DNA from: Flavobacteriaceae bacterium PS02293
GTDB taxonomy: Bacteria > Bacteroidota > Bacteroidia > Flavobacteriales > Weeksellaceae
DNA: 64,000 nt
Direction: 5' to 3'
Assembly (NCBI GenBank): GCA_029960045.1
Contig: JASCOV010000001.1
Span: forward strand, 124,001 to 188,000
Below are positions 8,470 through 16,357 of this stretch, in pieces. Below the pieces are notes generated by a model that was given only the letters and a program-made list of their open reading frames with translations, was not told the origin of the DNA and made no database searches. The first letter of the stretch is position 1. Every line of letters begins with the position of its first letter. The translations under genes and the position numbers were made by a program.

Positions 8470-8931
8470 ATGAAATTTGTTGAACATCTTGAAATAGAAA
8501 CGACAAAAAATCTAGCAGAAAGTTTGGCTGAATTAAGAAAAATTACAAATAAAAATTATTTTTCTTTTTTTGGCTTTAATGAAAAAACAACATTTCGTGG
8601 GATAATTTCTAATAAAACATTTAAAGTCACAAAGATTTCCAATGCTAGAGGGGTTTTAGAAGCTGTTTCTACAGGGAATATTTCTGAAAAAGATGGTAAA
8701 TTCATTGTTAAAATATCAATTAGACCCGCAATACATAGTATTGTTTTCTCAGGAATAATGATAGTTTTTATAATATTTTTAGTCATATTTTTAAATGTAA
8801 TAGGATTGTTAAACATAACAATGAACATCGTGTTTCTCTTCTTTGTCTTGGCTTTTACAATGATTCCTATTTTTTCTTATGACGAAGAAAAAGAAAAATC
8901 AAAAAGGAAACTTATAGAAATTTTTAAATAA
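8470..8931 (+). CDS. Uncharacterised two-span membrane protein
   Basis: A 153-residue protein with a polar N-terminal domain (about 1-92) and two adjacent transmembrane helices (about 94-113 and 117-137), followed by a charged tail (DEEKEKSKRKLIEIF). The N-terminal part resembles small bacterial membrane-anchored beta-rich domains but I cannot name a family. It sits 14 nt after the aldehyde dehydrogenase and 11 nt before the lysine aminotransferase, so it is part of the lysine-catabolism transcript. Whether it takes part in that pathway is unknown; it may be an inserted passenger. Confidence 0.7.
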   Translation: MKFVEHLEIETTKNLAESLAELRKITNKNYFSFFGFNEKTTFRGIISNKTFKVTKISNARGVLEAVSTGNISEKDGKFIVKISIRPAIHSIVFSGIMIVFIIFLVIFLNVIGLLNITMNIVFLFFVLAFTMIPIFSYDEEKEKSKRKLIEIFK

Positions 8932-8942
8932 TAAATTCATAA

Positions 8943-10262
8943 ATGATAACAACTACAGAAAATAAAGTAAAAGAAACCCTTGGAAAACACATCCTTGCCG
9001 ACGGTTTCGATTTTGTAATGGATTTTGAAAAGTCCCACGGTTCTAACATTGTTGACCGATTGACGGGCAAAGAATATCTCGATATGTTCTCGATGTTTGC
9101 ATCGGCAGCTGTTGGTTACAATCATCCTTACATTTTGGAAAAAGCAAATTGGCTCGGAAAAATGGCGATTTACAAACCTACTTTGAGCGATGTTTATTTG
9201 CAGGAATATGCAGATTTTATGGATGTCTTTTCAAGAGTTGCAATCCCAAAAGAATTACCATATTGCTTTTTCGTAGAAGGTGGCGCTTTGGCAGTTGAGA
9301 ATGCTTTGAAAACAGCATTTGACTGGAAAACCAGAAAAAACTGGCAAAAAAATATTGATAAAGAAGCCAATTTGGTGATTCATTTCAAACAGTCTTTCCA
9401 CGGAAGAAGTGGTTATACATTATCATTGACAAATACTTCCGATCCAAGAAAGCATCAGTATTTCCCAAAATTTGATTGGCCAAGAATTACCAACCCAAAA
9501 CTTAATTTTCCAATTACTGAGGAGAATCTTGAGGAAACTATAAAGCACGAGCAAATGGCTTTGCTTCATATTCAGGAAGCGATTTTGGCGAATCCGAATG
9601 AAGTTGCTTGTATCATCATAGAGCCAATCCAGGCAGAAGGTGGAGATAATCATTTCAGAAACGAATTCTTTGCTGAATTAAGAAAAATCTGTGACGAAAA
9701 CGAAATTCTTCTAATCCTAGACGAAGTACAGACAGGAATTGCAATGACAGGAAAAATGTGGGCTTATCAAGATTTAGGAATTATTCCGGATGTAATTTCT
9801 TTCGGAAAGAAAACTCAGGTTTGCGGCATTTTGGCTAACAAAGAAAAATTGGATGAGGTGGAACATCACGTTTTCCAAGAAAGTTCCAGAATTAATTCTA
9901 CTTTTGGTGGAAATTTTATTGATATGCTTCGTTTTCAATTGGTTTTAGAAATTATTGAAAATGAAAATCTGGTAGAAAATTCCAAAGTTGTAGGAGAATT
10001 TCTTTTAGACGGATTATTAAAATTAGAACAAAAATATCCAGAACAGATCTTCGCTTCAAGAGGAAAAGGGCTGATGTGTGCTTTCGATTTGAAAGATCAC
10101 GACACAAGAAACTGGTTGTACAAAAGACTTTATGAAGAAGGTGTACTTGTACTAACTTGTGGGGATAAGTCCATCAGATTCCGTCCGCATCTCAATGTAA
10201 CAAAAGAAGAAATACAGATTGTTTTAGATAAAATAAATTCAATATTTGAGAATTTAATATAA
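8943..10262 (+). CDS. lat: L-lysine 6-aminotransferase
   Basis: A 439-residue class-III PLP aminotransferase. It shows SFHGRSGYTLSLTNT, the phosphate and ring-binding region IIIEPIQAEGGD followed by LILDEVQTGIAMTG, and the PLP-binding Lys in ISFGKKTQVCG. The SRINSTFGGNFIDMLR region fits the lysine 6-aminotransferase branch rather than ornithine or GABA aminotransferases. The enzyme moves the epsilon-amino group of lysine to 2-oxoglutarate, giving aminoadipate semialdehyde, which cyclises to piperideine-6-carboxylate, the substrate of the upstream ALDH7-type enzyme. The gene order (dehydrogenase, membrane protein, aminotransferase) suggests one operon. Confidence 0.9.
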   Translation: MITTTENKVKETLGKHILADGFDFVMDFEKSHGSNIVDRLTGKEYLDMFSMFASAAVGYNHPYILEKANWLGKMAIYKPTLSDVYLQEYADFMDVFSRVAIPKELPYCFFVEGGALAVENALKTAFDWKTRKNWQKNIDKEANLVIHFKQSFHGRSGYTLSLTNTSDPRKHQYFPKFDWPRITNPKLNFPITEENLEETIKHEQMALLHIQEAILANPNEVACIIIEPIQAEGGDNHFRNEFFAELRKICDENEILLILDEVQTGIAMTGKMWAYQDLGIIPDVISFGKKTQVCGILANKEKLDEVEHHVFQESSRINSTFGGNFIDMLRFQLVLEIIENENLVENSKVVGEFLLDGLLKLEQKYPEQIFASRGKGLMCAFDLKDHDTRNWLYKRLYEEGVLVLTCGDKSIRFRPHLNVTKEEIQIVLDKINSIFENLI

Positions 10263-10327
10263 AGAATTTTAGATTTTGATATTTTTTTTATAAATTGCTA
10301 TTCCTTAATAAAATCAAAATCTGAATT

Positions 10328-10555
10328 ATGGATGCAACAACAAGAGTTTCTGTTTACGAAAGCAGCAGCCCACAGGAGATCCAGCTGATGAAGTCTAAGC
10401 TGGAAGATGCAGGAATAAAATGTGATGTTGAAAACTCTTATCTTAGTTTTCTTTCAACTCCTACTGCAACCAACACTTTTATTAAAGTTGATATCAAAGA
10501 CGAAAAAAGAGCTTTTGAGATCATCGATGAGTATTTAAAATCAAATCAAAATTGA
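10328..10555 (+). CDS. DUF2007 domain-containing protein
   Basis: A 75-residue protein consisting of one DUF2007 domain, a small alpha/beta fold (putative signal-transducing protein, P-II-like topology). The visible pattern is a first strand (RVSVYESSS), a helix with EIQLMKSKLEDAGIKC, a strand pair around NSYLSFL, then VDIKDEKRAFEIIDEYL. Molecular role is unknown for the family. It lies 65 nt after lat and is followed by a strong terminator. Confidence 0.85.
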   Translation: MDATTRVSVYESSSPQEIQLMKSKLEDAGIKCDVENSYLSFLSTPTATNTFIKVDIKDEKRAFEIIDEYLKSNQN

Positions 10556-10586
10556 TTTCATATTTTTAAATTTTACGTTTTACAGG

Positions 10587-10621
10587 AATCGGGTTCAAAT
10601 TTATTTGAGCCCGATTTTTTT
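10587..10621 (+). terminator. Rho-independent terminator after the DUF2007 gene
   Basis: AATCGGGTTCAAAT pairs with TTTGAGCCCGATT, followed by seven T. Confidence 0.9.
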
Positions 10622-10683
10622 ATGATTAATTTGAATTTAATTTTGCGGGTAATCTTCAAAATCATTATCATTGCAGTACAAAT

Positions 10684-10757
10684 GGGGAATTAGCTCATCT
10701 GGCTAGAGCGTTAGACTGGCAGTCTAAAGGTGACGGGTTCGATCCCCGTATTCTCCA
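10684..10757 (+). tRNA. tRNA-Ala (anticodon GGC)
   Basis: A 74-nt cloverleaf. The acceptor stem GGGGAAT pairs with ATTCTCC and contains the G3-U70 pair that identifies alanine tRNAs. The anticodon stem TTAGA/TCTAA frames the loop CTGGCAG with anticodon GGC. The T arm carries GGTTCGATCC. The 3' CCA is not encoded. A -7-like box TAATTTTG lies at 10638-10645, about 38 nt upstream, without a clear -33 TTG at the usual distance. A terminator follows directly. Confidence 0.97.
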
Positions 10758-10761
10758 CTTT

Positions 10762-10792
10762 ATCCTTACAATTATTTTGTAAGGATTTTTTG
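10762..10792 (+). terminator. Terminator of the tRNA-Ala transcript
   Basis: ATCCTTACAA pairs with TTGTAAGGAT around a five-base loop, followed by a T-run. Confidence 0.85.
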
Positions 10793-10855
10793 TTTTATCT
10801 TCATTCAAAATTTCTTCTAAATTCAAACTGTAAATTAGCAACTTAATTTATACTT

Positions 10856-11533
10856 ATGAAAATTCTAATCATTGAGGACGAAACAGAATTGGCGAAAAGC
10901 ATTGCAGAATATCTTTCGGAAGAGAGTTATCTGTGTGAGTTTGCATCAACTTTTGCCGAAGCCATTCATAAAATTGAGATGTTCCAATACGATTGCATTC
11001 TCCTTGATATTATGCTTCCGGACGGAAACGGACTCAAAATATTAGAAGAACTAAAGTCTCAAAATAAACAAGATGGTGTGATCATTATTTCTGCAAAAAA
11101 TGCCCTTGACGATAAGATTAAAGGCTTACAATTAGGTGCTGATGATTATCTCACAAAGCCTTTCCATTTGTCTGAATTGATGGCAAGAATCTACTCAATT
11201 ATCCGAAGAAAACAGTTTAATAATTCTAATGTTGTCAAGCAAAACGAATTGCAAATAGATCTTCTTTCAAAGTCAGTTTCTATTAATGATGTGACGATTT
11301 CTCTTACCAAAAAAGAATTTGATCTTTTGATTTATTTTATCGGAAACAAAAACAAAGTGATTTCCAAAAGTACCTTAGCAGAACATCTTTCTGGTGATTT
11401 TGCTGATATGCTGGATAACCACGATTTCGTTTATGCGCACGTAAAAAACCTTAAAAAGAAACTCAATGATGCTGGATGTGAACAATATCTAAAAACGGTT
11501 TATGGAACTGGCTACAAATGGGAAATTTCTTAA
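10856..11533 (+). CDS. OmpR/PhoB family response regulator
   Basis: A 225-residue two-domain regulator. The receiver domain (1-118) has the acidic pair E7-D8, the phospho-acceptor D51 in LLDIMLPDGNG, and K101 in LTKPF. The C-terminal winged helix (about 128-225) carries LTKKEFDLLIYFI and ends with the typical YLKTVYGTGYKW wing. It should bind DNA as a phosphorylated dimer. The cognate histidine kinase starts 12 nt after its stop, so the pair is co-transcribed. Targets are unknown; the TauE/SafE and PAP2 genes downstream on the same strand are possible candidates. Confidence 0.95.
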   Translation: MKILIIEDETELAKSIAEYLSEESYLCEFASTFAEAIHKIEMFQYDCILLDIMLPDGNGLKILEELKSQNKQDGVIIISAKNALDDKIKGLQLGADDYLTKPFHLSELMARIYSIIRRKQFNNSNVVKQNELQIDLLSKSVSINDVTISLTKKEFDLLIYFIGNKNKVISKSTLAEHLSGDFADMLDNHDFVYAHVKNLKKKLNDAGCEQYLKTVYGTGYKWEIS

Positions 11534-11545
11534 ATTACAATTGAT

Positions 11546-12832
11546 TTGAAACCGTTATTAAGTAAAACCACAAAACCCTTCATCATTTATGTCCTCATTA
11601 TTTTGGTCATCAGTGTTCCTGTGTATTATTTTGTGGTGGATGCGATTTGGAAACACGAGTTGGATGAGCATAACGAGATTGTTGCAGGAAAAACTTCTTC
11701 CCAGCTTAATAGTTTAAAATTGTCGGATCAAAAACTGTTAGAAACTATCAAATTTTGGAATGAAATTCAACCAACGACGAATATTCAGCATCTAGATCCA
11801 ACTGACAGCCTGAAAGACAGTATCTACATCGTAGAAAAACCTCACGATTTTCTTCATTTCGAAGATATTGACAGATTCCGAGTACTTTCAAAAGTTATTT
11901 ATGTAAATAAGAAACCTTTTCGTTTTCATGTAGAAACCAATATTGAAGAATCTCAGGAAACCATTTTTTTTATTTCTGCGACTACCGTTTTTCTTTTTAT
12001 TTTAATTGTTGGAGGCTTGTTGTTTCTGAACAGGAGATTGTCAAAATCTGTTTGGAAACCATTCCGAAAAACATTGGACAAACTCAAAACCTTTAATCTT
12101 AATCAGCAGACTAAAATCGAATTTGATGAAGCCGATGTGTCTGAATTTGATGAATTAAATCAATCATTAAGCAAATTAATAGACCAAAATATTTCTGTTT
12201 ATAAATCGCAAAAAGAGTTCACAGAAAATGCTTCTCACGAATTGCAGACGCCTTTGGCAATTCTCAAAAATAAGCTTGATATTCTTCTTCAGAACGAAGA
12301 TCTGACTGAAAAACAATACGAGATCGCCGAAGAAATGAACAAGGCTCTGACAAGAAGCTCCAGGATCAACAGGAATCTTCTACTTTTAGCAAAAATCGAT
12401 AATAGCCAGTTTGATAATTCGGAGATCATTCGTTTTGATGAATTACTGAATCAAAGTCTTGAGATCTTGCAAGAACATTTTGAACAGAAGAATATTACAG
12501 TTAATTCAGAGATTTCTTCTAATGTTGAAGTCAAGGGAAATAGCAGTCTGATGGAAGTTCTGATTAATAATTTAATTCTCAACGCTATTCGTCATACGCC
12601 TTCAGATGGGATAATTAATATCAAATTGACAAAATCAGTATTTGAAGTTTCAAATTCCGGAACAGAAAAACTAAATGAAGATTTGCTTTTCAAAAGGTTT
12701 TCCAAATTGTCAACAGATAATCGTGGAAGCGGTTTAGGACTAGCTATTATTCAACAAATTTGTAAACTTCAGAATTGGAATATCAATTATAGATTTGAGA
12801 ATAGTCTTCACATTTTTTCCATAGATTTTTAA
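11546..12832 (+). CDS. Sensor histidine kinase
   Basis: A 428-residue membrane kinase with a TTG start. TM1 spans about 11-31, a periplasmic sensor about 32-138, TM2 about 139-161. The HisKA box FTENASHELQTPLAIL places the phospho-accepting His at 231. The HATPase domain has NNLILNAIRHTP (N box) and GSGLGLAI (G2 box). There is a short HAMP-like linker after TM2. It should phosphorylate the response regulator encoded 12 nt upstream. The ligand sensed by the roughly 107-residue periplasmic domain is not apparent. No ATG is available near the 5' end of the frame, which supports the TTG start. Confidence 0.93.
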   Translation: MKPLLSKTTKPFIIYVLIILVISVPVYYFVVDAIWKHELDEHNEIVAGKTSSQLNSLKLSDQKLLETIKFWNEIQPTTNIQHLDPTDSLKDSIYIVEKPHDFLHFEDIDRFRVLSKVIYVNKKPFRFHVETNIEESQETIFFISATTVFLFILIVGGLLFLNRRLSKSVWKPFRKTLDKLKTFNLNQQTKIEFDEADVSEFDELNQSLSKLIDQNISVYKSQKEFTENASHELQTPLAILKNKLDILLQNEDLTEKQYEIAEEMNKALTRSSRINRNLLLLAKIDNSQFDNSEIIRFDELLNQSLEILQEHFEQKNITVNSEISSNVEVKGNSSLMEVLINNLILNAIRHTPSDGIINIKLTKSVFEVSNSGTEKLNEDLLFKRFSKLSTDNRGSGLGLAIIQQICKLQNWNINYRFENSLHIFSIDF

Positions 12833-12907
12833 ATTCAAAATTTCTTCAAAATCAGGTTGCACTTTTGTATCAGTAAATATGATGATGTGTAACTTTTTGT
12901 TAGAAAA

Positions 12908-13930
12908 ATGATTTTAAAAATTGTCCTTTTATTTTCCGGAACCATCTTCGCTTTTTGGATCAGTGCAATTTGCGGAGGCGGAGCAAGTTTGATTTTAATT
13001 CCGATTCTTAATCTGTTGCTTCCAAGTTCTGTTGTTCCATTTTCTTTGACGATTGGAACATTTACGAGTTCGGTTTCGAGAATTGCGGTTTTCAAAAAGC
13101 ATATCAATTGGAAAATCTTCTTTTGGTTTGTTCCGTTTTCAATTCCTGCGGTTTTATTAGGCGCATTTCTTATTAAATATGTCAATCCGAATTATCTGCA
13201 ATTAGTAGTCGCATTATTTCTTTTGGCAAATCTTCCACAATTATTCAAAACTCAAAAAACAGAAGAAAAAGAAGAAAAACCTTATCCGAAATTTTTATTA
13301 GCATTGATTGGCTTTTCGGCTGGATTTGTTTCCGGAATTACTGGAGCAATTGGGCTTCTGTTCAATCGGTTTTATTTAAAATTTGGTCTCAAAAAAGAAG
13401 AAATTGTTGCTACAAGAGCTGCAAACGAAGTGTTTCTACATTTGATAAAATTGGTAATCTATATTTCTCTTGGACTTTATTCCAATATGGCTTTATGGCT
13501 TGGACTTACGATTGCAGTTGCGACAATCATTTCGTCTTACACAGTAAAATACATTCTGCCATATCTAAGTGAAAATCTCTTCCGAAAAATTGGTTACGGT
13601 GCAATGGTTCTTTCCGGAATAATCCTGATGATAGGAACATCTGATAAAATAATTCAGGAAGACAGGATTGGAGTTGCAAGAGTTAATCACGAATCCATAA
13701 TCGCCTGGAGAAACACAGATCTTGTGATAGAATTTGCCTTCGATGACGGTCTGGAAATCGAACGTTCAATTCATCACACAGAGTTACCAGCCCATCTCAA
13801 AGCAAAATATGACACCTTGAAAGATCATTATGATGTGATCCATCTCGAAAAGGTTTTTACATTCAGAAAAGAACCTTCCTATGAATTCTATTGTTATAAA
13901 GACAACCAGCTCACAAAATTTGAAAGTTAA
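12908..13930 (+). CDS. TauE/SafE family permease with a C-terminal extension
   Basis: A 340-residue protein. The first 255 residues form a TauE/SafE permease with about eight membrane helices and the internal repeats typical of the family (SAICGGGASLILIPIL near the N-terminus, and SAGFVSGITGAIGLL around 138-152). Family members export sulfite, sulfoacetate or related anions. Residues about 256-340 form a soluble tail (DRIGVARVNHESIIAWRN...) that is not part of the usual permease. It could be a regulatory or binding domain. The 3' end is followed by the PAP2 gene 19 nt later. Confidence 0.85.
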   Translation: MILKIVLLFSGTIFAFWISAICGGGASLILIPILNLLLPSSVVPFSLTIGTFTSSVSRIAVFKKHINWKIFFWFVPFSIPAVLLGAFLIKYVNPNYLQLVVALFLLANLPQLFKTQKTEEKEEKPYPKFLLALIGFSAGFVSGITGAIGLLFNRFYLKFGLKKEEIVATRAANEVFLHLIKLVIYISLGLYSNMALWLGLTIAVATIISSYTVKYILPYLSENLFRKIGYGAMVLSGIILMIGTSDKIIQEDRIGVARVNHESIIAWRNTDLVIEFAFDDGLEIERSIHHTELPAHLKAKYDTLKDHYDVIHLEKVFTFRKEPSYEFYCYKDNQLTKFES

Positions 13931-13949
13931 TTTTAATCCAAAATCTCAG

Positions 13950-14732
13950 ATGAAAATTTTATTCACAAGCTTATTATTTATTTTATTAAGTGTTCAAAAT
14001 GTTTTTGCTCAGGATAGTTTGACAATTAATAAAGAACGTGATTCAATTGTTTCGATACCAAAACTTGAAGACAAAACCCATCAGTTCAATTATAAAAAAT
14101 TGATTATTCCAGCCGTGTTTATTTCTTATGGTGTTGCCACTTTGAAAATAGATGGACTGAAACAACTCAATTTCTCAACCCGTAATGAAATCAACGAACA
14201 TAAACCGGATCATATCAGACTAGATAATTATACACTATTTGCACCTGCTGTTTTGGTTTATGGATTAAATGCTTTTGGAGTCCAAGGAAAGCATAACCTC
14301 AGAGATAGAAGTATTATTTACGGAACTTCATTGTTGTTGGCTTCTGCAATTATGCTTCCTTTGAAACATATTACGAAAGAGGAAAGACCGGACCAATCCA
14401 ATAATCTTTCTTTTCCGTCCGGACATACTACATTCGCTTTTGCATCCGCTCAGTTTATGTACAGAGAATACAAAGATTCCAATTTTCTGTTGGGAATTTC
14501 GGGTTATTCTTTTGCTGTTTTCACAGGTGTTTACAGAATGTTGAATGACAAACATTGGTTCAGTGATGTAGTCGCAGGTGCAGGTTTTGGAATTTTATCA
14601 ACTGAAATGGCATATTGGCTTTATCCAAAAATCAATCAACTTTTAGGTGGCAAAAATCAACATTCACAGACAATGGTAATGCCTTTTTATCAGAATAAAA
14701 ATGTAGGAATTGGTTTGGTGAAGAATTTCTAA
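13950..14732 (+). CDS. PAP2 family phosphatase with signal peptide
   Basis: The protein is 260 residues from ATG 13950, where a clean signal peptide begins (MKILFTSLLFILLSVQNVFA, cut after A20). An earlier in-frame ATG at 13881 lies inside the TauE gene and would bury the signal. The three PAP2 motifs are present: KHITKEERPDQ (K-x6-RP), the PSGH motif with PSGHTTFAFASAQF, and RMLNDKHWFSDVVAG with the His and Asp. Such enzymes dephosphorylate lipid phosphates, for example undecaprenyl pyrophosphate or phosphatidic acid, at the periplasmic side. It starts 19 nt after the TauE stop. Confidence 0.9.
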   Translation: MKILFTSLLFILLSVQNVFAQDSLTINKERDSIVSIPKLEDKTHQFNYKKLIIPAVFISYGVATLKIDGLKQLNFSTRNEINEHKPDHIRLDNYTLFAPAVLVYGLNAFGVQGKHNLRDRSIIYGTSLLLASAIMLPLKHITKEERPDQSNNLSFPSGHTTFAFASAQFMYREYKDSNFLLGISGYSFAVFTGVYRMLNDKHWFSDVVAGAGFGILSTEMAYWLYPKINQLLGGKNQHSQTMVMPFYQNKNVGIGLVKNF

Positions 14733-14767
14733 ATACTTAATTTGGTAAGAAGTTTTAATTCAAACTC

Positions 14768-14798
14768 TTGTTTAATTTGGATAACTGTCCTATTTTTG
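14768..14798 (+). promoter_or_regulatory. Bacteroidota-type promoter upstream of the NlpC/P60 gene
   Basis: TTG at 14768-14770, a 20-nt spacer and TATTTTTG at 14791-14798 (perfect TAnnTTTG). The start codon is 55 nt downstream. Confidence 0.6.
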
Positions 14799-14853
14799 TG
14801 ATAGAATCTAAAATAAACCTATCGAAAAAAAATTACTGTTTAAAATCTACTCA

Positions 14854-15390
14854 ATGAAAAGATCTGTACTGGTAATTCTATTTTCAATAATTCTGGTGTC
14901 TTGTGGTGCTTCAAAATCCACGAAAAAATATTCCTATAAAAAGCCAACCACCACAAAATCTGCCAATCTCAAAAAACTGAGTTCAACTTATTCAGGAAAC
15001 GTTTCGGGAACAAGAGCTTCGATTATCAATGATGCAGAAAATTATCTCGGCACGCCCTACAAATACGCAGGAAATACAAAATCCGGCTTCGATTGTTCGG
15101 GGTTGGTATGCAAAGTATTTGACGAAAACAGAATCCAAATGCCAAGACGTTCCCAGGATCAGGGAAAATCTGGATCTTCTATCAGTATTTCTGAAGCAAA
15201 ACCTGGCGATCTACTTTTCTTCGCAACAGCCGGCGGATCATCTGTAACACATGTTGGAATAGTTCACGATGTTATGAACAGCGGCGAAGTCACTTTCATT
15301 CACGCATCTACTTCCAAAGGCGTTATCATCTCTTCACTCAACGAAGCTTATTGGAACAAAGCATTTCTTTTTGCGAGAAGTGTGCTTTAG
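14854..15390 (+). CDS. NlpC/P60 family lipoprotein (peptidoglycan endopeptidase)
   Basis: A 178-residue lipoprotein. The signal peptide ends in the lipobox LVSC with C17 lipidated. A short linker leads to an NlpC/P60 cysteine peptidase domain (about 55-175), with catalytic C81 in GFDCSGLVCKVF, H133 in THVGIVHD and H150 in TFIHAS. Such enzymes cleave peptide stems of peptidoglycan, usually between gamma-D-Glu and meso-diaminopimelate. Lipidation should place it on the inner or outer membrane facing the periplasm. It is close to the Spr/MepS type in size. The gene has its own promoter. Confidence 0.92.
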   Translation: MKRSVLVILFSIILVSCGASKSTKKYSYKKPTTTKSANLKKLSSTYSGNVSGTRASIINDAENYLGTPYKYAGNTKSGFDCSGLVCKVFDENRIQMPRRSQDQGKSGSSISISEAKPGDLLFFATAGGSSVTHVGIVHDVMNSGEVTFIHASTSKGVIISSLNEAYWNKAFLFARSVL

Positions 15391-15404
15391 TTTTATTATT
15401 TTTG
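15371..15404 (+). promoter_or_regulatory. Bacteroidota-type promoter upstream of dapD
   Basis: TTG at 15371-15373, a 23-nt spacer and TATTTTTG at 15397-15404. The -33 part lies inside the end of the NlpC/P60 gene; dapD starts 40 nt after the -7 box. Confidence 0.55.
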
Positions 15405-15444
15405 CGACACTTTTATTTGAATAATTAATCTAATAATTTATAAA

Positions 15445-16257
15445 ATGTCTTTACAGGAAAAAATCGAAAAAGCTTGGGATAACCGTGAACTTTTGAAAGA
15501 AGAAGAATACCAGAATGCTGTAAGAGAAGTGGTCGCAAAACTTGATGCAGGCGAATTGCGTACGGCTGAACCAACTGAAAACGGATGGCAAATCAACGAG
15601 TGGGTAAAGAAAGGTGTGGTAATGTACTTCCCAATCCAGACTATGGAAACCATAGAAGTTGGTCCATTTGAGTTTCACGATAAAATTCCTCTGAAGAAGA
15701 ATTACGCAGCAAAAGGTGTCAGAGTAGTGCCTCACGCTATCGCAAGACACGGAAGTTTTGTGGCAAGCGGTGTGATTTTGATGCCATCTTATGTTAATAT
15801 CGGAGCTTATGTAGATTCCGGAACTATGGTGGATACTTGGGCTACAGTTGGTAGTTGTGCTCAGATTGGTAAAAATGTTCACTTGAGTGGTGGTGTTGGA
15901 ATCGGTGGTGTTTTGGAACCATTGCAAGCGGCGCCGGTAATTATTGAAGATGACGCATTTATTGGTTCAAGATGTATTGTTGTAGAAGGAGTTCGTGTGG
16001 GTAAAGAAGCGGTTTTGGGAGCAAATGTTTGCTTGACAATGTCAACTAAAATCATTGATGTTACAGGCCCAGAACCAATCGAAACAAAAGGTTATGTTCC
16101 AGAAAGATCTGTGGTAATTCCTGGAAGTTATACAAAGAAGTTTCCTGCAGGAGAATTTCAAGTTCCTTGCGCTTTAATCATCGGAAAAAGAAAAGAATCT
16201 ACGGACAAAAAAACCTCTCTTAATGATGCTTTGAGAGAAAATAATGTAGCGGTTTAG
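15445..16257 (+). CDS. dapD: Tetrahydrodipicolinate N-succinyltransferase
   Basis: A 270-residue protein of the left-handed beta-helix (hexapeptide repeat) family. The N-terminal helical domain is about 1-95, the beta-helix about 96-250, with repeats such as VNIGAYVDSGTMVDTWATVG and FIGSRCIVVEGVRVG. It succinylates tetrahydrodipicolinate in the lysine and meso-diaminopimelate pathway, a cytosolic step needed for peptidoglycan. Length and sequence are typical. It is transcribed alone from its own promoter and ends in a strong hairpin. The same genome region also holds lysine catabolism genes, 5 kb upstream. Confidence 0.97.
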   Translation: MSLQEKIEKAWDNRELLKEEEYQNAVREVVAKLDAGELRTAEPTENGWQINEWVKKGVVMYFPIQTMETIEVGPFEFHDKIPLKKNYAAKGVRVVPHAIARHGSFVASGVILMPSYVNIGAYVDSGTMVDTWATVGSCAQIGKNVHLSGGVGIGGVLEPLQAAPVIIEDDAFIGSRCIVVEGVRVGKEAVLGANVCLTMSTKIIDVTGPEPIETKGYVPERSVVIPGSYTKKFPAGEFQVPCALIIGKRKESTDKKTSLNDALRENNVAV

Positions 16258-16282
16258 TAGATATTAATTTTAAACTTATATT

Positions 16283-16330
16283 TGTCATTCTAATGGAAGT
16301 CTAACTTCTTATTAGAATGACATTTTTTTT
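16283..16330 (+). terminator. Strong terminator of dapD
   Basis: TGTCATTCTAAT pairs with ATTAGAATGACA (12 bp); the loop can form an inner GAAGT/ACTTC stem. A run of T follows. Confidence 0.88.
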
Positions 16331-16357
16331 GAAAACTAATCAACCTACGAAAACATT

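Noticed and set aside
13881..13949. An earlier start for the PAP2 phosphatase inside the TauE gene
   Set aside because: It would hide the signal peptide that starts at 13950.
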